From contig CANJZR010000170.1 in assembly GCA_947479075.1 (NCBI GenBank), positions 1-7,782 of the forward strand: a stretch of 7,782 bases of DNA, written 5' to 3'. The stretch's first letter is position 1, and every line of letters starts with the position of its first letter. Below are positions 1-6,684 of this stretch, in pieces. The DNA is from Planctomycetaceae bacterium (GTDB lineage: Bacteria; Planctomycetota; Planctomycetia; Planctomycetales; Planctomycetaceae). Below the pieces are notes generated by a model. That model was not told the DNA's origin, searched no databases, and saw only the letters and a list, made by a program, of their open reading frames with translations. Both the position numbers and the translations under genes were made by a program.

Positions 1-1641
1 GGGTACTACATTCCGGTGGATGGGCCGAGCGGTTCCAAGACGCTGAATCGGGCCAAGGTTCTGGACGCCCTGAAACCGATTATCGAAGACCCCGCTCGCA
101 CCGCCATTAACCAGAACATCAAGTACGACATGCTCGTCTTGAAGAACCATGGCGTGCAGATCGCAACTGTCGGGCTCGATCCGATGATTGGCGACTATTT
201 GCTCGACGCCGGTGAACGTAGCCACGGCATCGATGCACTCACGAAGAAATACCTCGACCGCGAGAAGATTCCGACCAGCGATCTCATCGGCAAGGGGACA
301 CGCCAGCTCAAAATGTTCGAGGTTGAAGTCGACAAGGTCGCCGAGTACGCCAGTGAGGACGCCGACTTTGCGTGGCAGCTGGCCAACCGGATTGAGCCAC
401 TGCTCAAGGAGCAATCGCTGTGGGACCTGTACTGGAACCTTGAACGTCCGCTGATTTCGATTCTCGCCCAGCTGGAAATGAACGGGATTCGGGTCAACAG
501 CGAGGAACTCAAACGGCAGAGCCAGCTGGTGGAAGTTCGCATGGTCGCTCTAACTACCGAATGCCATGAACTGGCCGGGCATGAGTTCAACCTGAACTCG
601 CCAAAGCAACTGGCAACGATTCTGTTTGATGAACTTCACCTTCCAGTCATCAAACGCACCAAGACCGGCCCGAGTACCGATGAAGAGGTGCTCGAAGAAC
701 TCTCGCACAAGCATCCGCTCCCGGCCAAGCTGATGGAGCATCGCATGCTGGCGAAGCTAAAGGGGACGTATCTCGACGCCCTGCCCCAGATGGTCAATCG
801 CAAGACCGGCAACGTCCACACCTCATTCAGTCAGGTCACAGCTGCAACGGGCCGGCTCGCTTCGACTGACCCGAACCTGCAGAACATCCCCGTGCGGACT
901 GAAGAGGGTCGTTTGATCCGCCGGGCATTTGAACCGAGTGCTCCGGGCTGGAAGCTGGTCTGTCTTGATTACTCGCAGATCGAACTGCGGATGCTGGCTC
1001 ATTTCTGTCAGGACCCGGTGATGCTCGAGGCCTTCCGGCAGGGCGAGGATATCCATCGCCGTGTGGCCAGCGAGGTCTACGGAGTGCCCGCCGATCAGGT
1101 GACTTCTGATCAACGGCGTGTCGCGAAGGCGGTCAACTTCGGTGTGATCTATGGCCAGACATCGTTCGGCCTGGCGAACGCACTGGGGATCGAACGGTCA
1201 GTGGCGGAGACGTTCATCACCGAGTACTTCCAGCGCTATGCCGAGGTCGAGAAGTTCATGCATCAGACGCTCGAAGAGGTCGTGCACACCGGGTTCGCGA
1301 AGACGATCCTCGGTCGCCGCCGGGCCATCGATGGAATTCGACCCAAGCGGTTCCGGACTCTCAACATGCCGGAGCGAACTGCCGTCAACACTGTGATTCA
1401 AGGCTCAGCTGCGGACCTCGTGAAGCAGGCAATGATTCATGTGGATAGGGCGATGCGACATGCCAAGCACCCGGCGCGGATGCTACTGCAGATCCACGAC
1501 GAACTGGTGTTTGAGGCCCCCGAAGCCGATGTGGCATCGCTCATCGAACTGGCGAAACGCGAGATGGAAAACGCTTTGCCACTCAATGTCCCCGTCGTCG
1601 TGGACGTGAAGGTCGGCGACAACTGGCTCGACGCCGAATAA
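1..1641 (+). CDS. polA: DNA polymerase I, C-terminal part (5' end outside the window)
   Basis: DNA polymerase I fills gaps and removes primers in replication and repair. The reading frame is open from base 1, so the gene is cut by the window edge; about 546 residues are present. Compared with the roughly 930-residue E. coli enzyme, the 5' nuclease domain and the first proofreading motif lie upstream. What remains begins inside the 3'-5' exonuclease domain: Exo II is NQNIKYD, with its Asp at 127-129, and Exo III is YASED, with Tyr at 346-348 and Asp at 358-360. Both look functional. The polymerase domain shows ATGRLASTDPNLQNIP, motif A DYSQIELR (Asp at 967-969), motif B RRVAKAVNFGVIYG (Arg 1114-1116, Lys 1126-1128, Phe 1138-1140, Tyr 1150-1152) and motif C QIHDE (His-Asp-Glu at 1495-1503). 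The frame ends in NWLDAE and TAA, a normal family terminus. The GTG at 16 is an internal Val codon, not the start. The next gene, metW, converges on it. Confidence 0.97.
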   Translation, partial: GYYIPVDGPSGSKTLNRAKVLDALKPIIEDPARTAINQNIKYDMLVLKNHGVQIATVGLDPMIGDYLLDAGERSHGIDALTKKYLDREKIPTSDLIGKGTRQLKMFEVEVDKVAEYASEDADFAWQLANRIEPLLKEQSLWDLYWNLERPLISILAQLEMNGIRVNSEELKRQSQLVEVRMVALTTECHELAGHEFNLNSPKQLATILFDELHLPVIKRTKTGPSTDEEVLEELSHKHPLPAKLMEHRMLAKLKGTYLDALPQMVNRKTGNVHTSFSQVTAATGRLASTDPNLQNIPVRTEEGRLIRRAFEPSAPGWKLVCLDYSQIELRMLAHFCQDPVMLEAFRQGEDIHRRVASEVYGVPADQVTSDQRRVAKAVNFGVIYGQTSFGLANALGIERSVAETFITEYFQRYAEVEKFMHQTLEEVVHTGFAKTILGRRRAIDGIRPKRFRTLNMPERTAVNTVIQGSAADLVKQAMIHVDRAMRHAKHPARMLLQIHDELVFEAPEADVASLIELAKREMENALPLNVPVVVDVKVGDNWLDAE

Positions 1642-1650
1642 CTACGCAAT

Positions 1651-1770
1651 TCTTAATCCATGTAATCCTCTTAATCTGCGGATCGTTCTCTCTTCATTCA
1701 TCCGGGGTCAGCCTGTCGTGTGATGGATAAGAAGAGTAGCCACAGATTAAAGGGATTACTGGGATTAAGA
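1651..1770. repeat. Imperfect inverted repeat of 9-nt GATT units between polA and metW
   Basis: The arms are 1651-1681 and 1740-1770. The reverse complement of the left arm matches the right arm at 26 of 31 positions. Read outward from the centre, each arm starts CC(A/G)CAGATT and repeats a GATT core every 9 nt, three times. The 58-nt centre carries further pairing: ctcttc at 1690-1695 with gaagag at 1731-1736, and atcc at 1700-1703 with ggat at 1725-1728. The whole block could therefore fold as one long hairpin. It lies between two convergent genes and could act as a two-way terminator or be a small dispersed element. There is no T-run typical of an intrinsic terminator. The remainder of the gap, 1771-1875, shows nothing I can identify. 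Confidence 0.75.
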
Positions 1771-1875
1771 CAGGAGGGGTGTTGTGTCGGTCCGGGCCGG
1801 CTGTCACACAGCGTCAAATCGGTGGAGGAGTCAATTCCCTCGAACGGTTTTCGCCGAGACGCTTAGTCGTTTGCA

Positions 1876-2520
1876 TTAAGAAGATGTTGTATTGCGATCA
1901 GAGCGTTCCAGAACATACAGCGCGCTTTGGGCTCGCCAGTTGGGGAACCAGGTCAGTTCGGTGGCTGCGTGGCCGATGATGGGGAGTTCCTTGACGATGC
2001 GGAAGTTGCCGCGGCTGGCGAGGTCGCGGAAGTCGAGCATCGACAGGAAGTGGACGTTCGGCGACTCGTACCATTCGTAAGGGAGCGAGTCAGTGACCGG
2101 GGCGCGGCCTTGCAGGAGGATCTGTGCCCGCACCTTCCAATGCCCGAAATTCGGCACCACGATCAGCGCTCGCTTCGCTACCCGTAACATCTCATCGAGG
2201 ACCTGCAGCGGGCGGGATACCTGCTGCAGCGTCTGGCTGAGAACTGCGTAGTCAAAGGTCCCTTCAGGGATATCGTGCAGCCCCTCATTCAAGTCGGCCA
2301 TGATCGCCGACACCCCGCGCTGCACAGTCGCCAGAAATGCGGGCCGGTCGCGCTCAATGCCGAGAACCGCACACCCATGCTCATCACGCAGCCGGGCCAG
2401 TAGTCGGCCGTCACCGCACCCCAGGTCAATCACTCGACTGCCATCAGCGATCTGGCTCATCAGAATGTCGTCGATGTATTCAGCGCGGTGGTCGACCATC
2501 GCCATCTGTTTGGCACACAT
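1876..2520 (-). CDS. metW: Methionine biosynthesis protein MetW
   Basis: This 214-residue protein has the class I SAM-dependent methyltransferase fold and matches the MetW family over its whole length. Motif I is VIDLGCGDG at residues 30-38. Other MetW hallmarks are GIERD at 54-58, the block DYAVLSQTLQ at 90-99, VPNFGHW at 122-128 and LPYEWYESPN at 146-155. MetW is known to work with MetX, homoserine O-acetyltransferase, in methionine synthesis; whether it methylates anything is unsettled. It is cytoplasmic, with no signal or membrane segment. MetX is not encoded next to it: polA converges downstream and the SGNH-like gene diverges upstream. The start is uncertain. ATG at 2520 has no clear ribosome binding site, and in-frame ATGs follow at codons 6 and 8. 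The family usually has few residues before motif I, so any of the three would fit. Confidence 0.92.
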   Translation of the reverse strand: MCAKQMAMVDHRAEYIDDILMSQIADGSRVIDLGCGDGRLLARLRDEHGCAVLGIERDRPAFLATVQRGVSAIMADLNEGLHDIPEGTFDYAVLSQTLQQVSRPLQVLDEMLRVAKRALIVVPNFGHWKVRAQILLQGRAPVTDSLPYEWYESPNVHFLSMLDFRDLASRGNFRIVKELPIIGHAATELTWFPNWRAQSALYVLERSDRNTTSS

Positions 2521-2543
2521 GACAACATCTCAGGGGGAAGAAG

Positions 2544-2560
2544 CGACCCTCGCCGGGTCG
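2544..2560 (-). promoter_or_regulatory. Small perfect hairpin in the likely metW leader
   Basis: The arms cgaccc (2544-2549) and gggtcg (2555-2560) pair perfectly around a 5-nt loop. The structure lies 23 nt upstream of the metW start on the minus strand, where it would sit in the mRNA leader. No known SAM or other methionine riboswitch core is visible around it. A stem this short can arise by chance. Confidence 0.25.
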
Positions 2561-2627
2561 ACTGGAAATCAATCATCGCGAACCGGGGAAGGACTTCAAG
2601 GGAGACAAACGATCCGGAGGGAATGGT

Positions 2628-2676
2628 CCACAGATTGCGCAGATTTCGCAGAGTATGACTGAGAAATCTGCGATCC
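2628..2676. repeat. Degenerate second copy of the CAGATT-type repeat
   Basis: From 2628 the plus strand reads CCACAGATT, then a second AGATT exactly 9 nt later and a degenerate AGAG unit 9 nt after that. This is the same start and spacing as the arms at 1651-1770. A perfect 10-bp inverted repeat joins it to the facing side: cgcagatttc at 2638-2647 and gaaatctgcg at 2663-2672, with a 15-nt loop. It sits in the divergent gap between metW and the SGNH-like gene. It is shorter than the first copy and its arms face inward rather than outward. It is probably a decayed member of the same dispersed family. Confidence 0.6.
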
Positions 2677-2727
2677 AATCCAGGCCATCACTGAAATCGA
2701 GTCTTTTCCCTTGTGGCAGGACTCCAA

Positions 2728-2757
2728 TTGCCCGATTTTCGGGAAATCGCGTACGAT
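2728..2757 (+). promoter_or_regulatory. Possible sigma70-type promoter for the SGNH-like gene
   Basis: TTGCCC (2728-2733) and TACGAT (2752-2757) are separated by 18 nt and resemble -35 and -10 boxes at four of six positions each. Transcription would start near 2764, about 58 nt before the ATG at 2822. The assignment rests on consensus resemblance only. Planctomycete promoters are poorly defined, so confidence is low. Confidence 0.3.
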
Positions 2758-2800
2758 TGAGGGTCGGAGGAATGGCGTCCTCCGGGCATATCGCTGCCGG

Positions 2801-2807
2801 AAAGGAG
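2801..2807 (+). promoter_or_regulatory. Ribosome binding site supporting the 2822 start
   Basis: AAAGGAG at 2801-2807 is the only purine-rich Shine-Dalgarno-like stretch near the start of the SGNH-like gene. It lies 14 nt before ATG 2822, longer than the usual spacing. It still favours this ATG over the in-frame TTG at 2711, which lacks such a site and would add 37 residues that do not look like protein. Confidence 0.45.
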
Positions 2808-2821
2808 TCGACGGCGACTCG

Positions 2822-4069
2822 ATGTGGCAATCACTGGGACGGAACCTGAAAGGCCTGCTGACGGCAGCTTGTCTGCTGACGTTCATTCTATGCGCCATTG
2901 AAATCGGGCTACGGGTGGATCGTTATCGCTCGGCCCTCAGTAATCAGCCGTCCCTCGCCGCCGCCGATCTGCCCATCGAAGACCAGCTGGTCTCCCCCAG
3001 TCTGGATACCTGGGTCGAGTTGTTGCGGAACGCGAAAACCACGCTGAAGAACCCTGACACCGAGCAGCCCGTCGCATTTCGTACGAATAGCTTTGGTGCG
3101 CGCGGGCCGGAAGTTGCGGTGCCGAAACCGCGTGGACTGTTGCGGGTGCTCTGTCTGGGTGATGAAACGACTCTCGCCCCGGAACTCGCGGAAGCGGAAG
3201 CCTACCCAGCTGTGCTGCAGGAACTTCTGTCGAATCACATGGGTTCAAAAGTCGAAGTCATCAACGCGGGCGTCCCCGGAAGCTGTCCGCGCATCGCCGC
3301 TCTCCAGCTGCGGCTCGGGCTGATGTCACTGCAACCCGACCTGATCGTCCTGCACTTCGACATGTCGGACGTGGCCGAGGATGCAGCCGTCCGGCGATTT
3401 GTGTCACTTGATCGCGAAGGCAATCCGACCCTGGCGATTCACCCCGCCACTCGTAAGGCCTGCCAGCTCAGGCGTCCTCGACTGGCGGATGAGTTCATGG
3501 TCGTGCAACAGGCCGAACTGCAGCTGGCCAGAATCTGGGACCGGAACGTGCCCGTCGCTGGGGAGTCGGTCATCGATCGCAACCAGCGCTATCGCTGGAC
3601 CGCCGACCACCATCCCGACCTGGAAGCAGAGATCAATTCATCGATGGCTCCCATCCGGACGATTCGCGACCTCGCTGCTGCGCTCGGTGCTCGAGTTCTG
3701 GTGTCGACCACGCCCAAGCCCTGGCAGGTCAGTCCGAACGCCAGTAACACGGCGGAAGCTCGAGCGATCAATGGGATTCCCCGCGACGCATTCTGGGAGA
3801 GTCTTGAGCCGTTTCAGCGTCTGGTTGCTGCCTGCAAAAAGGCAGATGTCGAGTATGTCATCACACGCAAGGCGTTTGTTGACGCACCCGAGTGCGAGCG
3901 GTTGTTCCTGAAGAAGTCACCGGCCCTGTCGACGATGGGCCACGACCTATACGCCCGGATTCTGGCCGACACCATCACGGGGGATAGACCGAAGAGCTCC
4001 TCGGTTGAACAGGAGATTATCCCTTCGGGAGCGGAAGAACCGGTCCGGGCTCGATCACGGCGGGATTGA
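2822..4069 (+). CDS. Membrane-anchored SGNH/GDSL-like protein, apparently without catalytic residues
   Basis: The product is 415 residues. Residues 11-30 form one hydrophobic segment preceded by Arg and Lys, a signal anchor that would put the rest outside the cytoplasmic membrane. A family lead-in, RTNSFGARGPE, precedes the SGNH fold. Block I reads LCLGDETT with Glu115 where the Ser nucleophile of GDS belongs. Block II, VINAGVPGS around 146-154, keeps its glycines. Block III reads LHFDMSD (177-183) where GxND is expected, with Ser182 in place of Asn. Block V reads KSPALSTMGHDLYA with Lys365 and Ala368 at the usual Asp and His positions. Active relatives are esterases, lipases or acetyl-transfer enzymes acting on polysaccharides or lipids. 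This one looks non-catalytic and may bind rather than cleave. The charged tail after about residue 390 looks disordered. The gene diverges from metW and is followed by the MlaE-like permease. The fold is fairly sure; the role is unknown. Confidence 0.8.
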   Translation: MWQSLGRNLKGLLTAACLLTFILCAIEIGLRVDRYRSALSNQPSLAAADLPIEDQLVSPSLDTWVELLRNAKTTLKNPDTEQPVAFRTNSFGARGPEVAVPKPRGLLRVLCLGDETTLAPELAEAEAYPAVLQELLSNHMGSKVEVINAGVPGSCPRIAALQLRLGLMSLQPDLIVLHFDMSDVAEDAAVRRFVSLDREGNPTLAIHPATRKACQLRRPRLADEFMVVQQAELQLARIWDRNVPVAGESVIDRNQRYRWTADHHPDLEAEINSSMAPIRTIRDLAAALGARVLVSTTPKPWQVSPNASNTAEARAINGIPRDAFWESLEPFQRLVAACKKADVEYVITRKAFVDAPECERLFLKKSPALSTMGHDLYARILADTITGDRPKSSSVEQEIIPSGAEEPVRARSRRD

Positions 4070-4109
4070 TCTCGCTGAACCTTGCCGATTTCGGTAGAAA
4101 CCCGGTCGC

Positions 4110-4160
4110 TCGGAAGCGGTTGAGTTGGCCTTCCGAATCCGCAGGCGAACGTCGCCTGCG
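4110..4160. repeat. Two adjacent hairpins between the SGNH-like gene and mlaE
   Basis: The first pair is tcggaag (4110-4116) with cttccga (4130-4136), 7 bp and a 13-nt loop. The second is cgcaggcga (4140-4148) with tcgcctgcg (4152-4160), a perfect 9-bp GC-rich stem with the 3-nt loop acg. No T-run follows, so these are not standard intrinsic terminators. They could weaken read-through into the permease gene, stabilise the upstream mRNA end, or be repeat remnants. They occupy the 131-nt gap and argue against translation running through it from the TTG at 4066. Confidence 0.55.
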
Positions 4161-4200
4161 AGTCGCTATCACCCCCCAATCACGTCCTCCTCAAATCAGC

Positions 4201-5034
4201 ATGTCACAATCGATCGATGCACCGCTGACTCCGATTCATGCGCTGGGCCGCATGGTGTTGGAACTCACCCGCATGGTCGGGGATATCACACTGTTTGGGT
4301 GGCAGATGCTGGGGTGGCTGTTCGTGAAATGGCCTCGCAGCAAAGTGCTGTGGCCGATCATGGATCAGATCGGTGTGCAAAGTCTCTCCGTGATTCTGAT
4401 TACTGGATCGTTCATCGGTATGGTCCTGACCGTTCAGGCGTACGACCAGTTCGCCTTGATGGGGATGGAGAGTCAGCTGGGGACCGTGGTGAATGTCACT
4501 CTGGTCAAGGAGCTGGGCCCCGTGTTGGCCGCCTTGATGCTGGCCGGTCGCGTGGGTAGCGCAATCGCAGCGGAACTCGGCACGATGCGGGTCACCGAGC
4601 AGATTGATGCCCTGACCGTTCTCGGCGCGAATCCCATCGCCCACTTGGTGGTGCCGCGGTTCCTGGCCTGCGTATTGTTGATCCCAGCTTTGACACTATT
4701 CGCGGACGGGATCGGTGTGCTCACGGGCTGGGTCTTTAGTACACAGGTCCTGCACGTCGACAGCTACTACTACTGGCACTACTCTCGAGCGTTTGTGACC
4801 GGATTCGACGTGTTTCAGGGAATCATCAAGAGCGTCTTGTTCGGCGGCGCGATTGCGATCATCTCGTGTCACCGGGGATTCCATTCGGGGGCTGGAGCTG
4901 AGGGCGTGGGACGAGCCGCGACCGAGGCGTTCGTCTTCTCGTTCGTGACGATCCTCGTCATCGACTTCCTGCTGGGGACCTTCCTGATGGAAGCCTATTT
5001 CCTGATTTATCCACGTACTTATTCAATGGGTTAA
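4201..5034 (+). CDS. mlaE: MlaE-family ABC transporter permease
   Basis: This inner-membrane permease belongs to the MlaE family, which moves phospholipids or other lipids between inner membrane and periplasm with an MlaF-type ATPase and an MCE-domain (MlaD) protein. The 277-residue length is normal for the family. The signature runs from KELGPVLAALMLAGRVG (residues 103-119) through IAAELGTMRVTEQIDAL to 138, followed by a VVPRFLA block. About five or six hydrophobic segments are visible, including a region near 60-80 and a final pair near 240-270. I chose ATG 4201 because it gives the usual N-terminus; no Shine-Dalgarno is visible. The TTG at 4066 overlaps the preceding stop as TTGA but would add 45 unlikely residues containing two hairpins. 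Neither ATPase nor MCE gene is adjacent: comM follows after 96 bases. The partners must be encoded elsewhere, or before or after this window. The symbol is by family; substrate is unknown. Confidence 0.9.
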   Translation: MSQSIDAPLTPIHALGRMVLELTRMVGDITLFGWQMLGWLFVKWPRSKVLWPIMDQIGVQSLSVILITGSFIGMVLTVQAYDQFALMGMESQLGTVVNVTLVKELGPVLAALMLAGRVGSAIAAELGTMRVTEQIDALTVLGANPIAHLVVPRFLACVLLIPALTLFADGIGVLTGWVFSTQVLHVDSYYYWHYSRAFVTGFDVFQGIIKSVLFGGAIAIISCHRGFHSGAGAEGVGRAATEAFVFSFVTILVIDFLLGTFLMEAYFLIYPRTYSMG

Positions 5035-5037
5035 ATC

Positions 5038-5060
5038 GACGGGCACTTGATTCACCCGTC
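5038..5060 (+). terminator. Weak stem-loop just after mlaE
   Basis: gacggg (5038-5043) pairs with cccgtc (5055-5060) around an 11-nt loop, beginning 4 nt after the mlaE stop. The loop is long, the stem short, and only aatt follows instead of a T-run. It may reduce read-through, but the call is weak. Confidence 0.25.
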
Positions 5061-5075
5061 AATTCCGACCAAGAT

Positions 5076-5098
5076 GTGAACACGGTGCGTTTGTTCAC
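5076..5098. promoter_or_regulatory. Dyad GTGAACA-N9-TGTTCAC upstream of comM
   Basis: The 7-bp half sites 5076-5082 and 5092-5098 are perfect inverted copies with a 9-nt spacer, ending 32 nt before the comM ATG. This could be an operator for a dimeric regulator or a leader hairpin. The inner GAACA/TGTTC halves recall Gram-positive LexA boxes, but the spacing is too long for that. A poor -35/-10 pair (TTGATT 5047-5052, CAAGAT 5070-5075, 17-nt spacer) would place the start point inside the dyad. Confidence 0.4.
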
Positions 5099-5130
5099 TT
5101 CTCCGACATCCGGTTCGGCGGGCCGATTGA

Positions 5131-6669
5131 ATGCTGGCAAAGCTGTTTACTTATTCTCTGTTTGGTATCGATGCGAAATCGGTCGAGGTCGAGGTCGACA
5201 TCTCCCCCGCCTCGCTGCCTAAGACGACACTGGTCGGGCTGGCAGAGGCAGCTGTGAAGGAGAGTATCCCGCGCATTGAACGAGCCCTCGTGAACAGTGG
5301 CTACCACCGTCCAATCGACCGGATCGTCATCAACCTATCGCCAGCTGATCTGCCGAAGGAAGCCCCGTCGTCTGACCTGCCAATCGCGCTGGGGATGTTG
5401 GCAGCCAGTGGACAGGTGGGGACCGAACGGCTGGCGGAGTACTCAGTCGTCGGCGAGCTGGCCCTCGATGGCAGTGTGCGTCCGATCAAGGGGGCGCTGT
5501 CAATGGCCTTGCAGGCTCGCAACGAAGGCCGCAAGGGATTATTGGTTCCCGCCGAGAATGCCCGCGAAGCAGCGGTCGTCGAGGATCTGGATGTCATCCC
5601 GGTTGGTAGTCTGGCCGAAGCGGTCGGGTTCTTCACCGGAGAGCTGCCGATTGCCCCGACCGTTTTTCGTTGGGAGGACGCTGTTCGTGAGTACGGCAAA
5701 TACACCGTCGATTACTCTGATGTGAAAGGCCAGGAATCGGCCAAACGAGCGGTCACCGTCGCAGCTGCGGGGCGGCACCACTTGCTGATGATTGGTTCGC
5801 CAGGGACGGGGAAGACACTGCTGGCCCAGCGGCTGGGGACTGTACTGCCGAATTTGTCGCCCGAGGAGAGTCTCGAATCGACTCGGATCTGGAGTGCCGT
5901 GGGGCGACTGACAGCTGGTCAGCCTCTACTCATGACGCGGCCGTTTCGATCACCACACCACACGATCAGTGAGCCCGGTTTGGTTGGTGGGGGGAGTACA
6001 CCGCAACCGGGTGAGATCAGTCTCGCCCATAACGGGGTTTTGTTTCTCGATGAGCTGCCGGAATTTAATCGACGGACGCTGGAGGTCATGCGTCAACCGC
6101 TTGAAGATCGCTGTGTCACGATCTCTCGCGCTGTCGGCAGCGTGACCTTTCCCGCCAGCCTGATGCTCGTCGCAGCCATGAACCCCTGCCCCTGCGGGTT
6201 CCGCGGTGATCCGAAACGGAACTGCAACTGTTCGCCGATGCAGATCGAACGATATCTGTCGCGAATCAGCGGACCATTGCTCGACCGCATCGACATTCAC
6301 GTCGAAGTGCCGCCCGTTCCGTTTCGAGAACTTTCGAACGACAAGGTGGGAACCAACAGCGACTCGATGCGGGACAGCGTCATGGGGGCCCGCGAACGCC
6401 AGGCTCACCGGTTCCGCGAGACTCCCGGATCACTCAACGGCACAATGTCTCCAAGGCAGATTCGCACGGTCTGTAAACTTGGCTCCGATGCCGAATCGTT
6501 GCTCAAGGCCGCGATGGAGGAGATGGGCCTCACCGCCCGGGCCCACGACAAGATCCTCCGCGTGAGCCGCACGATTGCAGACCTCGATAACAGCGAGAAC
6601 ATCTCCGCTGTGCATCTGAGCGAAGCCATCGGTTACCGCACGCTCGATCGCGTTTACTGGGCGGGGTAG
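5131..6669 (+). CDS. comM: YifB/ComM family AAA+ ATPase (Mg-chelatase-like)
   Basis: The 512-residue protein matches the YifB/ComM family from end to end. In naturally transformable bacteria, ComM is a hexameric DNA helicase that drives branch migration during integration of incoming DNA; in most other bacteria its job is unproven. An N-terminal Lon-substrate-like domain runs through about residue 165 (VGLAEAAVKES, INLSPADLPKE, SDLPIALGML). The ATPase core has Walker A GSPGTGKT at 222-229, Walker B VLFLDE with Asp307 and Glu308, sensor 1 at Asn351, and SGPLLDRIDIH at 380-390 with a likely arginine finger nearby. Four cysteines (353, 355, 365, 367) form a CPC/CNC pair that may hold zinc and is common in this family, though absent from E. 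coli ComM as I recall it. The C-terminal helical domain follows from about 415. ATG 5131 gives the family N-terminus; the Shine-Dalgarno is weak. It is downstream of mlaE and convergent with the hydrolase gene. Confidence 0.96.
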   Translation: MLAKLFTYSLFGIDAKSVEVEVDISPASLPKTTLVGLAEAAVKESIPRIERALVNSGYHRPIDRIVINLSPADLPKEAPSSDLPIALGMLAASGQVGTERLAEYSVVGELALDGSVRPIKGALSMALQARNEGRKGLLVPAENAREAAVVEDLDVIPVGSLAEAVGFFTGELPIAPTVFRWEDAVREYGKYTVDYSDVKGQESAKRAVTVAAAGRHHLLMIGSPGTGKTLLAQRLGTVLPNLSPEESLESTRIWSAVGRLTAGQPLLMTRPFRSPHHTISEPGLVGGGSTPQPGEISLAHNGVLFLDELPEFNRRTLEVMRQPLEDRCVTISRAVGSVTFPASLMLVAAMNPCPCGFRGDPKRNCNCSPMQIERYLSRISGPLLDRIDIHVEVPPVPFRELSNDKVGTNSDSMRDSVMGARERQAHRFRETPGSLNGTMSPRQIRTVCKLGSDAESLLKAAMEEMGLTARAHDKILRVSRTIADLDNSENISAVHLSEAIGYRTLDRVYWAG

Positions 6670-6684
6670 CAGGCACTTGCCTCA

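Noticed and set aside
1779..1979. Plus-strand open frame between polA and metW
   Set aside because: Half of it is antisense to metW, and it has no ribosome binding site or family resemblance.
2521..2680. Possible SAM riboswitch in the metW leader
   Set aside because: Only one 6-bp stem and repeat DNA are present; no SAM-I or SAM-II core is visible.
2711..2821. 37-residue N-terminal extension of the SGNH-like protein from TTG 2711
   Set aside because: The extension precedes the natural signal anchor, spans the likely promoter and looks non-coding; ATG 2822 has a ribosome binding site.
2573..2898. Minus-strand open frames in the metW/SGNH gap
   Set aside because: Their short periodic peptides (such as EICAICG and NLRNLW) come from reading the GATT-type repeat, and they run antisense into the SGNH-like gene start.
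5182..5200. Tandem gtcgag repeat inside comM
   Set aside because: It encodes the VEVEVD strand conserved in the family, so coding explains it.
6671..6682. aggca/tgcct inverted repeat after the comM stop
   Set aside because: The 2-nt loop cannot form a stable hairpin and no T-run follows, so a terminator call is not supported.
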